Positions 11,995-24,028 of a DNA stretch of 64,000 nucleotides are shown in pieces (position 1 is the first letter of the stretch; each line of letters begins with the position of its first letter). The stretch is from contig JABRWF010000006.1 of NCBI GenBank assembly GCA_018343915.1, positions 248,001 to 312,000 on the forward strand, read 5' to 3'. Position numbers and translations under genes: made by a program. This DNA is from Agroathelia rolfsii (Eukaryota; Basidiomycota; Agaricomycetes; Amylocorticiales; Amylocorticiaceae). The notes below the pieces were generated by a model. That model saw only the letters and a program-made list of their open reading frames with translations, did no database searches and was not told the DNA's origin.

Positions 11995-13145
11995 GTGTGT
12001 ATGTCTGGAATAGGTCAATGTAGGATGGTCTCTCTTTCCACTTTGCCCAGGTTTATATACCAGTATCATGGTTAACAATCGAAGATTTCGTCATCAGCAG
12101 AGCCTCCCGCCACTCCGGGCTCGCTCGATAACACTAGCCCCTGCATTGACAAATCCACTGGAATTCAATCCACTGTTTCGGCAAATCCACCTGCTGCGCA
12201 TGGGCTGTTAATGCTCCATCATACTGCCTCGGGAAAAAAACATGCTATGCATCCGTCTGACTCGGATGCGATGTTATAAACTAATCTACGACCACCGCTG
12301 CATTTCCGGATCCGAGTCAGCTACCTATTGGAAGGCCCGGTTGGTTCCCCATGTTTATCTCAATTCTTGGTCCCAGACGACCCATGTGATTATAATATCC
12401 AGCTCCTTTCATAACTTTTCTGCCCAAGGATCCCGATATAAGTCATTTAGGGAAGTGGCGATGGCCACAGCTTCGAATGCCTACTCTAGTCTATATCTAC
12501 CGTGAATGCGTCATTTACACAATTACGTCCGGACGTATATTCATTTCATCATTCCCGGTACCTATAATCGCACAACATGTGCATGGACGTAAAGAAATGG
12601 ATTGGATAGATATACGTGTCACTACCAACCAGGGGAGTTGCGCGTAAAAGATGCATGTGATACTGTATGCATGAACACGGCGATATGAAAAAATATATGT
12701 ATAGGTGAATGAAAAATGAAATAATCAACGGAGAAAGGCTCAAGCCGCAAGGAAAAGGAAAGAAAAGGAAATAGTGGCCTGGGCGCAGGGAATAGTATGA
12801 TGAGAAAGGAATGTAAGAAAAATGGGAAAAAAGAACATAGGTTTCCATGATTATATGAAATCGTTATCATCATCCGCAGTTTGTGGTCAAGAAAAATATT
12901 TACGCCCATTTCCTCTCTCTTGGCATACCAGTCTGGAATCAGAAGAAGAGAAAATGAGAAGAAGAAAATGAAACAAAAATGTGAGCAGTGGTATGTATGA
13001 GTATGCAAACCAAGCTGAGATGAAATAGCACACAAGCGCAAAGCAAGGTTTCCATTAATCCATCTTGTCATTATCGTCGTCAGGATGATTTTCCTCGTCA
13101 CCATTGATTGATAGAGTCCTCGCCCTGCCCCCCGACCGTACTGCA
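11995..13145. other. Promoter of caspase copy C and 3' flank of SKN7
   Basis: A long open frame on the minus strand (12622-13146) begins just past the SKN7 stop and is a low-complexity Phe/Leu/Ser translation of a pyrimidine-rich strand. I read it as 3' UTR or flank, not a gene. No other feature is seen. Confidence 0.6.
12051..12060 (-). promoter_or_regulatory. TATA-like box of caspase copy C
   Basis: The minus strand reads GTATATAAAC about 60 bp before the proposed start codon at 11994. Position and sequence fit a core promoter; no other evidence. Confidence 0.4.
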
Positions 13146-16100
13146 TTACTCCACGGCCTCGAACCGACCTCGCTTCCCACCGGTCCCATCGACCGCGCCG
13201 TCCTCGATTTCTAGAGGTCGCTTCGTACCGCCACCAGCGGACCCGACCATCACCGTCGACGCACCACCACCGCTCGGATCCACCACGCCCGATGCCTGTG
13301 CAGTAGCATACTCGGACTCCTCCACCTCCGTAATCGTTCCCTGTGCATACGCACCGCCGGGGCCACCGGCATCGTCCCCGGGGGCAAACACACCCTGGAC
13401 GATCGCTGCGTACTGCTCATCCGACAAGTTGTGGTATGCGAGAGGGTTTAACCGGCCGTCAACGAGACCATTGGCGGTGCCACCACCGGGTGCCATCAGG
13501 AACGCGGTCTGCGGGTCGGGCGAGCCCATTGCGCGAGGGATCTTTGATAGCTCTTTGATGATCTTGAGGTGGTCAAGATGTTTCTGTGCAAGTGAAGAAA
13601 AAAAAAAAGGCAATGTATAGTTAGTCAACATGAAGATAAAAAAAAAAAAGCAGGAATGCTGGGAAGACACAGGAAAGACACGTGGGATGAAGAAGAAATG
13701 AGGCAAGGCGGTGCGCCGCCCGATACCATTCCATCAGAAAATGACGAAATAGAGCACTAGAACCCACCTCAAGCATATCAAGCAGACCCTCTTTGGTGAA
13801 TGGTTTCGGCAAAATATCGTTCATGCCTGATGAATAGTAATGCAGGATATCGTTCGGTTTTGAATTACTTGTCATGGAAATAATGGGTGTCATAGGATCG
13901 AATTGTCGGATCATGTTCGTGGCGGTAACACCATCGAGCTTGGGCATAACAATGTCCTGTGAAAAAGAAGAAAGTCGATATATCAGTCGCACTGGTCCCA
14001 GGGTAAAGCGATGACACGAAATGGAAGAACAAGAAAATAGAAGCACGCCATAACAGAAAACAACAACAACAGCCACTAGAAGGAAACACAACAAACGCAA
14101 TTGCAAACCCACCATGAGCACCAAATCATATTTTTCCAAGTTCATCTTGTTCACGGCACCATACCCATCTACGGCGACATCAAAACTGCACCCAAACACC
14201 TGCAAAAACTTGCTAGACAGCTTCCTGTTCACCGCGTCGTCGTCTACGAGGAGAACGCGCGGGGGCACAGCCCAACCGGGAACAAACGTCGACCGGCGCA
14301 CACGCAGCCTCTGCGAATTTCCACCACCGCCTCTGCCCGACCCGGGAGGAGATGTGGACGCGGACGAAGCCGAAGAGGAAGGTCCCGCCATTGGACTGGA
14401 AGAAGGCCCAGCTGACGGACCCGAAGAAGGACCCGATGCGCTCATATTGCCCGCGTTCGCCAACGCAGCCGTCATATCGAGCCCCAAGCCGGGCGAAGGA
14501 TCAAACGCCCACGTCCCGTTCGTCAGCTCGTCACCGCGTGGCATGAGGTGCCCCACGGTGTATACCTCGAGCTGTCCCCCACCGCTGCCATCGAGGCTCA
14601 TGCCCCCACCACCACCGAGCGTAAGGGCGGAGGAACCACCAATCATGCCCGCCGCACCCCACGGGCTGTTACTTCCATTCCCACCAGCACCGTTGCTCGC
14701 ATCGTCGGGCATGATAAATGGCTCCGACCCATCAGCCTGTCCGGACGCCACACCACCAACACCGTTATTTTGATGCTGCTGCTGCTGCTGCTGTTGGCCA
14801 TGGTGATCCTGACCACCATTACCACCAGCACCATCCATGGAGGACAACGATCCCAGGCCTGCCGCACCGGGCATCTGCAACATCGTCGAAATATTCAGAT
14901 TCGAAATGAACCCCTGCGCACTTGCGGGCCGAGAACGGCTCAGCTCGCCGATCCGCGCCAGCGCGTCCTCACGCGAGAGCTGCTCGAGCTCCATCTGAAC
15001 CGCCTCCGCGCCGGGGATGTTTGTCGTCGTCGACCCATCAGCGCCGACACCTGTCGCGCCCGCAGAGGATGATGCGGCAGCGGCGGCGGCAGCGGCGGCA
15101 AAGTTCATGCCTGCTACCTCGGCCCGTCGGGCGATCTCGCTCATCTGCAGGAGTGACCCGCGCGCGACGGTGTCTTGGTATCCGCCCGCGAGCCCAGGTC
15201 CGAGCGCGCGCGAGGCCTCGTGCACATTGAGGAACTGCGATTGGCGTTCTTCCAGTTGGGGCTGCTGTTGTTGCGATTGCTGCTGCTGGCGCGATTGCTC
15301 AGATGATTGGCCAGCAGAGGACGTCGACGCCGAGGCGGAGGAACTGCCTGATGGGCCGGAAGAAGAAGAGCCCTGGGCAGCCGTGGAGGCCAACTGTGGG
15401 GGCTGTTGCATCCTCTCTTTCATTTTACCTGACGTTATATAACAACACGGATTGAAATGAGAAACACTATCCTGGAATACCATAAAGAGGAAATGAAATC
15501 ACCGTTCTCGGTCTGCAGGAAATAGCCTATAAGGTTCTGCAAAAGCATATCTTGCTGGGCCATGTTCCGCTGGAAGTTGACCATCTCCACCAACACGTTC
15601 TGATAGTTCTTTTCTAGATTGCGCGTGTGTTCGCGTAGATCATGGTGTGCCGTCGAGAGCTCTTCTAGCCGACCGGTCAAAGAGCCAACCTGGGAGGTGA
15701 GCCCGCCCATTTGCGATTGCAAACCACCAACTTGCGCGAGTAGACCGCTGACCTGGGTTTGGAGCCGCTCAACTTCGGCGGAGGATGCGCCAGAGCCGGA
15801 GGCAAGGCTGGTGTCGTTGCTGTTCGCCGCTACACCTACAGCGGATCGATTGGGTGTTGTGGGAGAAGGGGCATTGGTCCCCCCTGCACTAGTCGCAGGT
15901 GGGGCTGTAGCTGTTGCCGGCTTGCGTTGGGCAGGCACTTTACGCTTGATATTCTCCAGCGCTTCTGGAGCATCTGCACGGAAATCGGGGTGTTGGAATG
16001 TCCAACTCTATTCATAATCAGGTAGCGATCTTGGGAAGCATTGGCTTCTATCCTCACCTGCTCGCCAAATTTGGAATCGTTGGCATTCTTAATCTGAATA

Positions 16101-17022
16101 GTATAAAATTCTAAGACAATGACAACAGCAATAAAAGAGGATTTGACTAACCTTGTGGAAATCATACTTGTTGAGCTGCCTGACAAATGAAGCAAAATTG
16201 GAGTGCTTGAACATGCGCGGTAGAATCGACTTTGTGAATTCTGTCATGTCCTAGAAAATATTTTTCTCCTGTGAGCTTACTATATTATTATTAAATATGA
16301 CGTCAATTCCCAGGCACGTCTAACAGGCGAGGCGCCATGCAGCATGGGTGCACTATGGGCCAGCCACGACAACAACTCGAGGACGTGGCGAGAGAAGATG
16401 GTGGGAAGGGGGGAGGGGGAGGAGTCTTATTTAAGAAAAGAACAAGCGAAGAACATACTTTAACTACAAAACAGTCACCCTGAGGACCCCAGGCTACAAC
16501 CGAAGAGAAGCTCTTGTCTTCAAGCATCCTGAGAGAGAGAGAGAGAAAACGCCCGGTCAGCCACAAAAGACGAGGTAGGCCAAGAGAGACAGACTTGTAG
16601 AGCTTCTTGACGAAATCACTCGTGGCTGGCATGTTATCATCTTGGACAGATGCAGAGGACATGGGGAGGGGCACGTCTGTCATGTCTGAGCTCCGGCGCG
16701 AAAGAGGGATTGTCTGCTCGCGCTTGATATGCCTGTCGATGGGCAGATGCATCGGACGTGGATCTGGATTGCGAGCATGGTATGGTGGTGCAGGCAGGAC
16801 CTGGGCGGGAGGAGGGAGGTAATGGGGCTGCTGGGCGGCATTGTCCGGATAGGCGGCGATGGGGGGTAGGGTGTGTTGCTGCTGTTGCTGTGATGGTTGA
16901 CGATAATGCTGCTGAAGATGCTGCTGCTGTTGGTGATGGTGGTGGTGGTAGGCAGGAGAGGCCGACGGAGGCTGCTGGGCGGCGGCTCTGTCCATAGCAG
17001 CTTGTAATTGCAGCAATGGCAA
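13146..17022 (-). CDS. SKN7: SKN7/PRR1-type transcription factor: HSF DNA-binding domain plus response-regulator receiver
   Basis: This is the nuclear output protein of the fungal histidine phosphorelay, acting in osmotic and oxidative stress. Eight exons read in frame: 17022-16595, 16528-16459, 16250-16152, 16093-16058, 16007-15503, 15428-14113, 13956-13768 and 13583-13146, giving 1,026 residues. A His/Gln-rich N-terminus is followed by the HSF-type domain ([33 protein letters not shown]). Next come a heptad coiled coil (about 15600-15800), long Ser/Gly/Gln-rich linkers with a CAG-type polyQ tract (about 14770-14795), and a receiver domain with acidic pair VDDD, phospho-acceptor in [13 protein letters not shown] and conserved Lys in LPKPF. 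The C-terminal [16 protein letters not shown] block is typical of basidiomycete members. A 156-nt intron falls exactly before the phospho-acceptor Asp codon (13956-13954). An alternative start (MDRAAAQQ) lies nine codons inside. Confidence 0.95.
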
Positions 17023-17181
17023 TCACTCACTTGTTTGGGCGCTGATAATTGCGTTGAGTCGAGACCAATGAGTCTCGCCCCAGCCTCGATCCCCCTTCGG
17101 CCGAGACACCCCCTCCAGCGCCACAGCGGAGTTCAAAAATATTTCACACCCCGGTGTGGCTAGCAAAATAATATCATCCGA

Positions 17182-17263
17182 CGACGACTGCAGGATTCGA
17201 ACCTACGCGGGCAAAGCCCAAGAGATTTCTAATCTCTCGCCGTAACCACTTGGCTAAGTCGCC
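17182..17263 (-). tRNA. tRNA-Ser (anticodon AGA)
   Basis: The minus strand folds as a class II tRNA. The acceptor stem pairs GGCGACT with AGTCGTC, the D-arm region is TAGCCAAGTGG, and the anticodon stem AGAGA/TCTCT encloses loop TTAGAAA (anticodon AGA, Ser UCU). A variable arm (TTGGGCTTTGCCCGC) and T-arm GGTTCGAATCC follow. It has no intron. It is almost identical to the tRNA-Ser at 29766-29856. It lies between SKN7 and the 7-TM gene cluster. Confidence 0.93.
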
Positions 17264-17335
17264 ATGCAAGAGAATTTAAAATAAATATATACATTCTCAT
17301 AAATGTTAAGATATCGTCAATCACATTTATATTGC

Positions 17336-18544
17336 TCAAACTTCTATAGTGGATCCTTCTTCCCCACATGCCGGGGCAAAGACCTCCGTGTTGGCCTCAC
17401 GAGGTGCAAAATGGATTGTCCCCGTCGCCCGCGTCAGCTCTTCTGATGTAGTTTCAGTCCACGCACTCCCACGTGCAACACGATAGATGATCAATTGTGG
17501 AGATAGTGCCTAGAATACAGTAATAGATAAAATAAGTGTTTATTCGGGTATACCAATCGATTTTTTTTTTTTTTACCGTGAATAATGACCATATCTGAGG
17601 TGCACAGGGACCAACCAACAATTCGAATGGATACGTTGAAGCAGGTAGATTATTGACATCCAAAAACTGCGTGATAGATGCTATAATCCCAAGAATCGCA
17701 CTAGGTACGGCAGATTCCACGAGGATAGCAATTATGTTTGTATATGCTTTCGTCCGAGCTGTCTGTGACTCGATGCAGCCGCCCAGGCTGCGAGACACAA
17801 ATAGTATTTTAGCGGAAATCATCGCAGTGATCATAACACTAGCAACAGTGTTGAGGGCAATTCCTATTGCGTTAATGCTGCTTGATATTCCTTCGTCGTA
17901 CCAGAGTGGTATAATTGTCACTCCCAGAGCTGGGAAACCGTACTATCGTAAGATATAAGATTTTAGGATCTATCAAGTCACATTTACCAAAGCTTGCAAG
18001 CATGCACAGAGTCGGCAATGCAATGATATATAACCTGGAGCTAAAAACAACATAACAACGATATATCTAAAAGCCCACGATAAATTTATGTTTACAAGAC
18101 AAGCTGTTGATGTTACCATAATGCTATCGCTTAAGAGAAGAGCGACGTTTTGAGCCCCACTGCCAAACAGTAAGAGGCGACTGTTAATAGTCTCGTTGGT
18201 ATAAAAAATAGGAGGACCGCCCGGATAATATCTCCCTAACGTAATCCATGTCTGCAAACCAAAATCCGAATTGGCCACAAAAAAGATGGTGTTAGGCAGT
18301 AGCAGTATAGTGCTAAATAATATGTAGAGATTTCTCCGGAAACGAGTGTTGTTGGTATTCACCAACTGAGCATGGACAGACAAGCAATAAACACCAAGAT
18401 AGATGCCTGTCCAGTCGGTTAATAATAATTCCGAGCTTTTCAAGACCATGACTTAGGTAACAAACCATATAACACGGCGGAGAAAATTATACCAATATAA
18501 TCGGATCCTAGAAACTCGATATCTTGCGTATGAAGAGACAACAT
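17336..18544 (-). CDS. Seven-transmembrane protein of an Agaricomycete family, tandem copy 1
   Basis: This is a minus-strand gene of several exons. It starts at 18544 (MLSLHTQDIEFLGSDYIG), and an intron after SAVLYG leads to IYLGVYCLSVHAQL. Hydrophobic helices follow (ILFSTILLLPNTIFFV, NVALLLSDSIMV, YIVVMLFLAPGYI, GIALNTVASVMITAMIS, IIAILVESAVPSAILGIIAS), giving about seven membrane spans. The C-terminal signature PQLIIYRVARGSAWTETTS is followed by a hydrophilic tail ending at 17336-17338 (TGA). The overall plan resembles a G-protein-coupled receptor, but I see no motif proving that. Proteins of this type are common as unnamed membrane proteins in Agaricomycetes. The location is probably the plasma membrane, and the ligand is unknown. 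Confidence 0.72.
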
Positions 18545-19532
18545 GCGTGTTACCAGTGGTTGTAATACACTGCAACCTGTAAGTCTTTTATAGCTCAATC
18601 CATCGTCCCCAAGCCATAATACATGTAGCTCAAGATTGAATCACTTATTATAAAACGAATGATGTTGCCGCAATATCTTGTTATGGCCACAAGATCCGCT
18701 GATGGGTAATCCGAAGCAGTCCTAAAAAAGAAGATAATTGCCAACATTAACAATGGTCATCAGGAAGAGAGTTGATGCCGCAAGAGATGGCCCCAAGTTG
18801 AAGGGCTAAAACGCGGGCGATTACAAGTCGGATCGGTCGGGCCATCGAAACCTTTTAGGGGACTGATCAAGCGCTGATTGATCGTCCTACCTTAAGTTGA
18901 CCGTTCAAAAAATCAAATAGCAACGCACTGCACGCCGTAAGTACAAGCACAGCCCACGATGAGCATTAGACGTAGTATTGAACCCTACTGGAAAGGCGGC
19001 CCGACTAGCTACTACTGGCGCAAGGTCAACACATTCTGTATTACTATTATTACAGTCAAAGATATTAGTTTTAACATTGAATGTACAGATGTTGTCAAAA
19101 GCACATTATGCCTGATAAGTAGAATATGACTCGCATCACGAACTACAGCATTAATGCATCCCATTCATGCTCCCTCGTAGCTCACCGCGCTGACAGGATT
19201 TAGTGCCAGCCTGAGCCAAGGTAAGACATGATAACAACGACCGTCATGCTAATCATGAAAGTTTCCTTTAAGGCCGCTTGTAATAACACACACTTCAAAA
19301 CGTCCTGTCATAGTCAACGAGAATTCTAAGCCATAATGTGATACCTGCTGAGATTCCTAACAGATCAAAGTTCATGGATTCGACAGATAATAAGATGTAC
19401 CGCGTGATTAAATGATTGCAAATCGGAGTGCAACCTCCATGGAATAGCTGTGAGGGTGCTGAGAGAATCAAAATAAACAAATGTATTCTCAAATATCAAG
19501 ATACATAAACACCAATAAATATAATCAATCGT
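18545..19532. other. Intergenic between 7-TM copies 1 and 2
   Basis: A 65-codon minus-strand frame at 19295-19492 has no certain relative. It could be a relic of another family member, but I cannot show it. I see nothing else. Confidence 0.45.
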
Positions 19533-20750
19533 TCAAACCTCTATGGCAGATCTTTCTTCGTCTGATGCCAAGGCTAAGGCCTCCGTGTTGGCCTCACGAG
19601 GTGCAAAATGGATTGTCCCCGTCGCTCGCGTCAGCTCTTCTGAAGTGGTTTCAGTCCACGCACTCCCACGTGCAACACGATGGATGATTAGTTGTGGAGA
19701 CAGTGCCTAGAATACAATTATAAATGGTTAATATTAAGGTTGAATATAGAAGATGCAATTCTTTCACCATGAATGACATCCATAGCTGGTTGATGCAACG
19801 AGAAAATATTAGTACAGATGAGAGAGCGGACGTGGAACTGTCAGTAGCAGTGCTATTCAAATATCCCAAGACAACTGAAATAATTCCAAAAATGGCAATA
19901 GGTGCAGCAGATTCCACCAGGATAGCAACTATATTTATATATATCCTTGTCTGAGCTGTCCGCAGCTCAACGCAATTGTTTAGGCTACGGGACACACGAA
20001 GTATCTTCGTAGATATCATAGTAGTGACCAGAACATTAACGGCTGTATTGAGGGCGACTCCGGCTGTATTAATTCCTTCCGATAGGTCATAATTATAAAT
20101 TAATGGTATGGTCGCCATCCATAGAGCTAGTAGGAGTGCATGCTGTTGTAAGATTTTTGATTCTAGTATCTATGAGGTTATACTTACCAAAGCTTGCAAA
20201 TGAGCCCAAAGCTGGTAGTACAACAATGCTTAATCTAGAGCCAAAGACAATATAACAGCGATATAACTGCCAGTTGATAAGATATTTATATTTCCATGAC
20301 TAGTTATAAACGCTACCATGATGCTATCACTTAAGAGAATAGCAAAGTTTTGCACTCCATTGCCAAGGAGCATGAGACGAGAAGTTGTAAGGTTGTTGTC
20401 ATAAAATCCAAGAGGGCCGCCTGGATAATCACTTTGCAAGGCAATCCACATCTGTAAACCAAAATTTGAGAAGACCGCAAAATTGATGGTGTTAGGCAGT
20501 AATAGCATAGTGCTAAATAATATGTAGAGATTTCGCTGAAAGCGAGTGTTATTGGTGTTTGCCCATAGAGCATGGACCGACAAGCAACAAACACCAAGAT
20601 AGATTCCTAATGACCTAGTCAATATTGATTATAAACCTTCCAGCATCACAATTCAGGCGACAAACCATATAACACGGCAGAAAAAACTACAGCAATGTAA
20701 TCGGACCCCTCAATCTCGAGATCTTGTGTGTGGAGAGACAACGCTGGCAT
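19533..20750 (-). CDS. Seven-transmembrane protein of an Agaricomycete family, tandem copy 2
   Basis: Closest relative of the copy at 17336-18544, with the same exon layout. The start at 20750 reads MPALSLHTQDLEIEGSDYIA, and an intron follows SAVLYG. Later exons give IYLGVCCLSVHALWANTNN, LYILFSTMLLLPNTINFAV, FAILLSDSIMVAF, GVALNTAVNVLVTTMISTK and IVAILVESAAPIAIFGIIS. The C-terminus repeats the PQLIIHRVARGSAWTETTS signature and ends IEV with a stop at 19533-19535. Asn-rich loops between helices could be glycosylated. High similarity to copy 1, including 3' coding sequence that is nearly the same at DNA level, points to a local duplication. Function is unknown; a sensory role is only a guess. 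Confidence 0.72.
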
Positions 20751-22811
20751 GTGTACTAGTATAACCGGTGTAAAGAATGGTTGTAGTACATTGTGACTTA
20801 TGTGTCTTTTATGCCTCAATATATGGCTCTTAAAGCATGATAGTCCAAGATTAGATTGTTTATCATGATTGGGAGTTGATGTTGGTTGCAGTTTCAGTTC
20901 CTTGTTTTTTCTTACTGCAATAAGATATGCTAATGAGTACCCCTGGTGAGGAGCCAAGGACAAAGATAGCTGGTAACATCTACAATGATTACAAAGTGAG
21001 TTATGATTATGTTGCAAGGGATAGCCCCAAATGCTGTTGAAAGTCGGATTGACCGGGTCATTAAAGATTTCTAGCTAGATGATTGATTGTCCAGGTTATT
21101 TAGCCACTTTATCCTACCAAACATAGATACCTAATACATAGGGTTGTGGGTACCAAAGAGATCCTAATCATAGGAGCCACATAGTTTTTATTTTATTTTT
21201 ATTTTTAATTTCTCGCAACTACTACTTTGATTGAAGAGCTACAATGTAGCTACTAACACAGCCATATTCCATATACATGTACCATGGTCTACGGTCGTTT
21301 TATCGGTGGCAGTTTTGCACGCGGTTTCGTCCAGATGAGAGTTTGGCTTTCTACAGAAACAGAATTTGACTCTAAGTGCTCTATACTCTGGATTCTTACT
21401 TTTCAATGCCTCCTGAGACAAATTATCGCAAAATAAACCCCCCTTAACTATAAGGAAGTTGGGATTCAGAGCGTGGGAACAAAATCATCCAGATACAGAT
21501 ATCGTCACGTTTAGTGAGGATGATTCTATCGAAGCCTGAACTCTACAACATGCATGACTACATGCATGTGGTTTTGTCGCTGCACAATGTTCGGCGGAGC
21601 CTGAAAATAATGCACTCCGACGACGCGGTGGTGTGTGACCATGCGTGAGCAACGAAACCGCGTATAACACCACCATCGACGAAACGAGCGTGGACCATGG
21701 TATAGAAGCTTTACCGGAATGTCTTGCTTAGTCGCTCGGCAATTTAAGAGCCTTGTAAGCATCTAGACAAAGAAGCACTACATAAGTATGTATCACATGA
21801 CATCTTCTAAGAATTGGTGTCTGGTAGATTGGTGTTAGCTCCCGGTAGATTATTCTCTTATATTTTAAAAGTATTTAATTTCTATTAAATAAGTAATGTA
21901 CATGGTATTACATGTAGCTGGCATAATATTGCGATATTTGGGCATTTTGTGTGGAATATGGAGTTGACAAGCAACATCTGAAATGTCAGGCTTTTCTCTA
22001 ATGGCCTTTATGCTCCAAAGATAGTCCAGTGCATCATTAAAGTTCTCCCCACAGTGTCTGGTCTGCTTGCTCTGCTTTAAAATTGCGTTGCGTATACCTT
22101 CTAAATTTGGGCATTGCTGATGGCAGTGCTTTGATCGTTGATGCCTTCCATTTTAGGCATTTGCAACAGTGTACTCCAGCGGAGTCTAAAAAAATATGCT
22201 CGCCGCTGCTTAGATGTCACGCATAAAAATAAAACTTCCTGTTCTCTATACTCTTCCCTATTATCTACTCGGAGAAATTATTATCACAGTATAAAACACA
22301 TAATTGATTAGCTCTGAGAGCTATGGGATAAGAGGTAGTCTCAGAAGTTAATCCGGTACAAAACACTATAATTTTCAGTAAAGATCTAGCTCTAGCAGGA
22401 TATCAACGCAATAAAATTTAAAAACAGCTAAACAAAGCTCTTCACAGGGTGTTAGCTGTCAAATATAGCAATTATCTAGTGATATATAGGTGTTGTTGTG
22501 CATTTATCCTTTTTTGCCATTTGCAACTCCCGATCCATTTGCAAATGTAGGCTAATCATAGTATGATTTTGTGTCCCTTCCTCTGTATACCAACTCGGTA
22601 ATGCCAAGAAATATGATTTATAAAAGATTATGACCTGATATATATATGATCTAATAGAGCTTCTACTGTACTAAAATACCTTAAGGAGTTCCATTAGTAG
22701 TGACACCACTTAGGAGACAATCGGCGGTGCAGGGTAGGGGCCTAATAGGTACTAAACAAGTGGCTGAATGAGGTGGCCAATTCCTCCTAGCGGCTCATAA
22801 GATATCTAAAT
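20751..22811. other. Long intergenic stretch, no gene seen
   Basis: About 2 kb with only short open frames lacking recognisable protein features. A T-rich run lies near 21186-21215. Sequence around 21840-22800 is AT-rich and may be decayed transposon DNA, but I could not link it to another copy in the window. Confidence 0.5.
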
Positions 22812-24028
22812 TTAAACTGTTTTTTCTTCATTCATCACCACGCTGCCTATAATGTTGGACTCCCGACCATGCTTGCTATCCCCTAAGCTCTGCATGCTAA
22901 CAGTAGTTGTGTTGCTCGGATGCGCAAAAACCACTGGATGTGCTGTATGGGTTAATTCTTCGGACGTCGTTCTGGTCCATGCACTGCCCCATGACATTCG
23001 CAAGATAATAAGTTGAGGAGCCAACGCCTTATTAAAGGGATTAACACACTGAAATAGTCAAATTCTAGGAGAGGAAGTAACTCACTATGCTAGAGGTCCA
23101 TACAGAAGGTACGGCAAGTGACCAATAAGCAGATCCACCACCGTAAAGAAGCTGCGTGACACTCGTGAAGATACCAAGTGCAGAGCAGACCGCGGCCGAC
23201 TCAATGAACCAAGTTACCACGCCCATGTATGATCTTGTCATTCGGGAGGCAGTCAACTTCTGTACTTGGCGCGACACCGATAATATCTTGTAAGAAATTA
23301 AGGCGGTGATCATAACGTTTGTAGCCGTGCTGAGAATTGCGAGGACTGCGTTTATTTTTTCTTCAAGAGAGAGATTCATTTCATGATCAATCACTACGGC
23401 TGCTATACCTATAGCTGTTCGTTGTGCATTGTGGTTATTGATGAGTACTAGGTCAAAGGTTACCCAGTAGACAAGACCAACCAAAAGTTGCGATAGCGCA
23501 CAGAGTTGGAAGCATGATGATGTATGATCTTGAGCCAAATACAATGTAACATCGATATATCTTCCTGAAACAATGAGATTCAAAAGACCCAAACGGAAAA
23601 TAATACAAAAGCTTACGAGAAGAGCATCCGACATAGCCATGGCCAAGCTCTGAGCCACATTACCGACAATGATTGAATTGGCAGACTCTGCCTCGACCTC
23701 ACAAGCCACCTCGGAAACAGCCTTTCGGCATGTAATCCAGATCCTCTGTCCCATTAGCGGTGTACAAAAGAAATACAGCGTGTTTAGAAGCAAGAGGACG
23801 CTTCCATATGATATATAACACATGCGACGGAAACGGGTGAAATTACTGTTTTTCAGCAATGCCGAAGTAGATAAAAAGTAAGCCCCTAGATAGATACCTT
23901 AGTAGATAACAATCAGTATCGTGGCTTGAACTCTGGACAAATAATGCGCGTTTACCATAAAGAATGGCAGTAAAAATACTCCCAATATATTGAGAACCGT
24001 CGGATTCCAGGTACGCTTTAGTAGGCAT
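22812..24028 (-). CDS. Seven-transmembrane protein of an Agaricomycete family, tandem copy 3 (diverged)
   Basis: This is the third and most diverged family member. The proposed start at 24028 (MPTKAYLESDGSQYIGSIF) parallels the N-termini of the other two, and an intron follows TAILYG. The next exons hold helices such as YGSVLLLLNTLYFFCTPL, SLAMAMSDALLVSFCI, ATNVMITALISYKILSVSR and VVTWFIESAAVCSALGIFTS. The last exon has the family signature APQLIILRMSWGSAWTRTTS and a longer hydrophilic tail ending EEKTV at 22812. A longer N-terminal reading from 24145 is open but lacks support from the relatives. Same orientation as copies 1 and 2, with a 2-kb gap between copy 2 and this one. Confidence 0.68.

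Noticed and set aside
12622..13146. 174-codon minus-strand frame after SKN7
   Set aside because: Low-complexity translation of a pyrimidine-rich 3' flank; no conserved features.
14114..15442. Long plus-strand frames opposite SKN7 (14114-14773, 15017-15442)
   Set aside because: They are antisense shadows of GC-rich low-complexity coding sequence and have no family signature.
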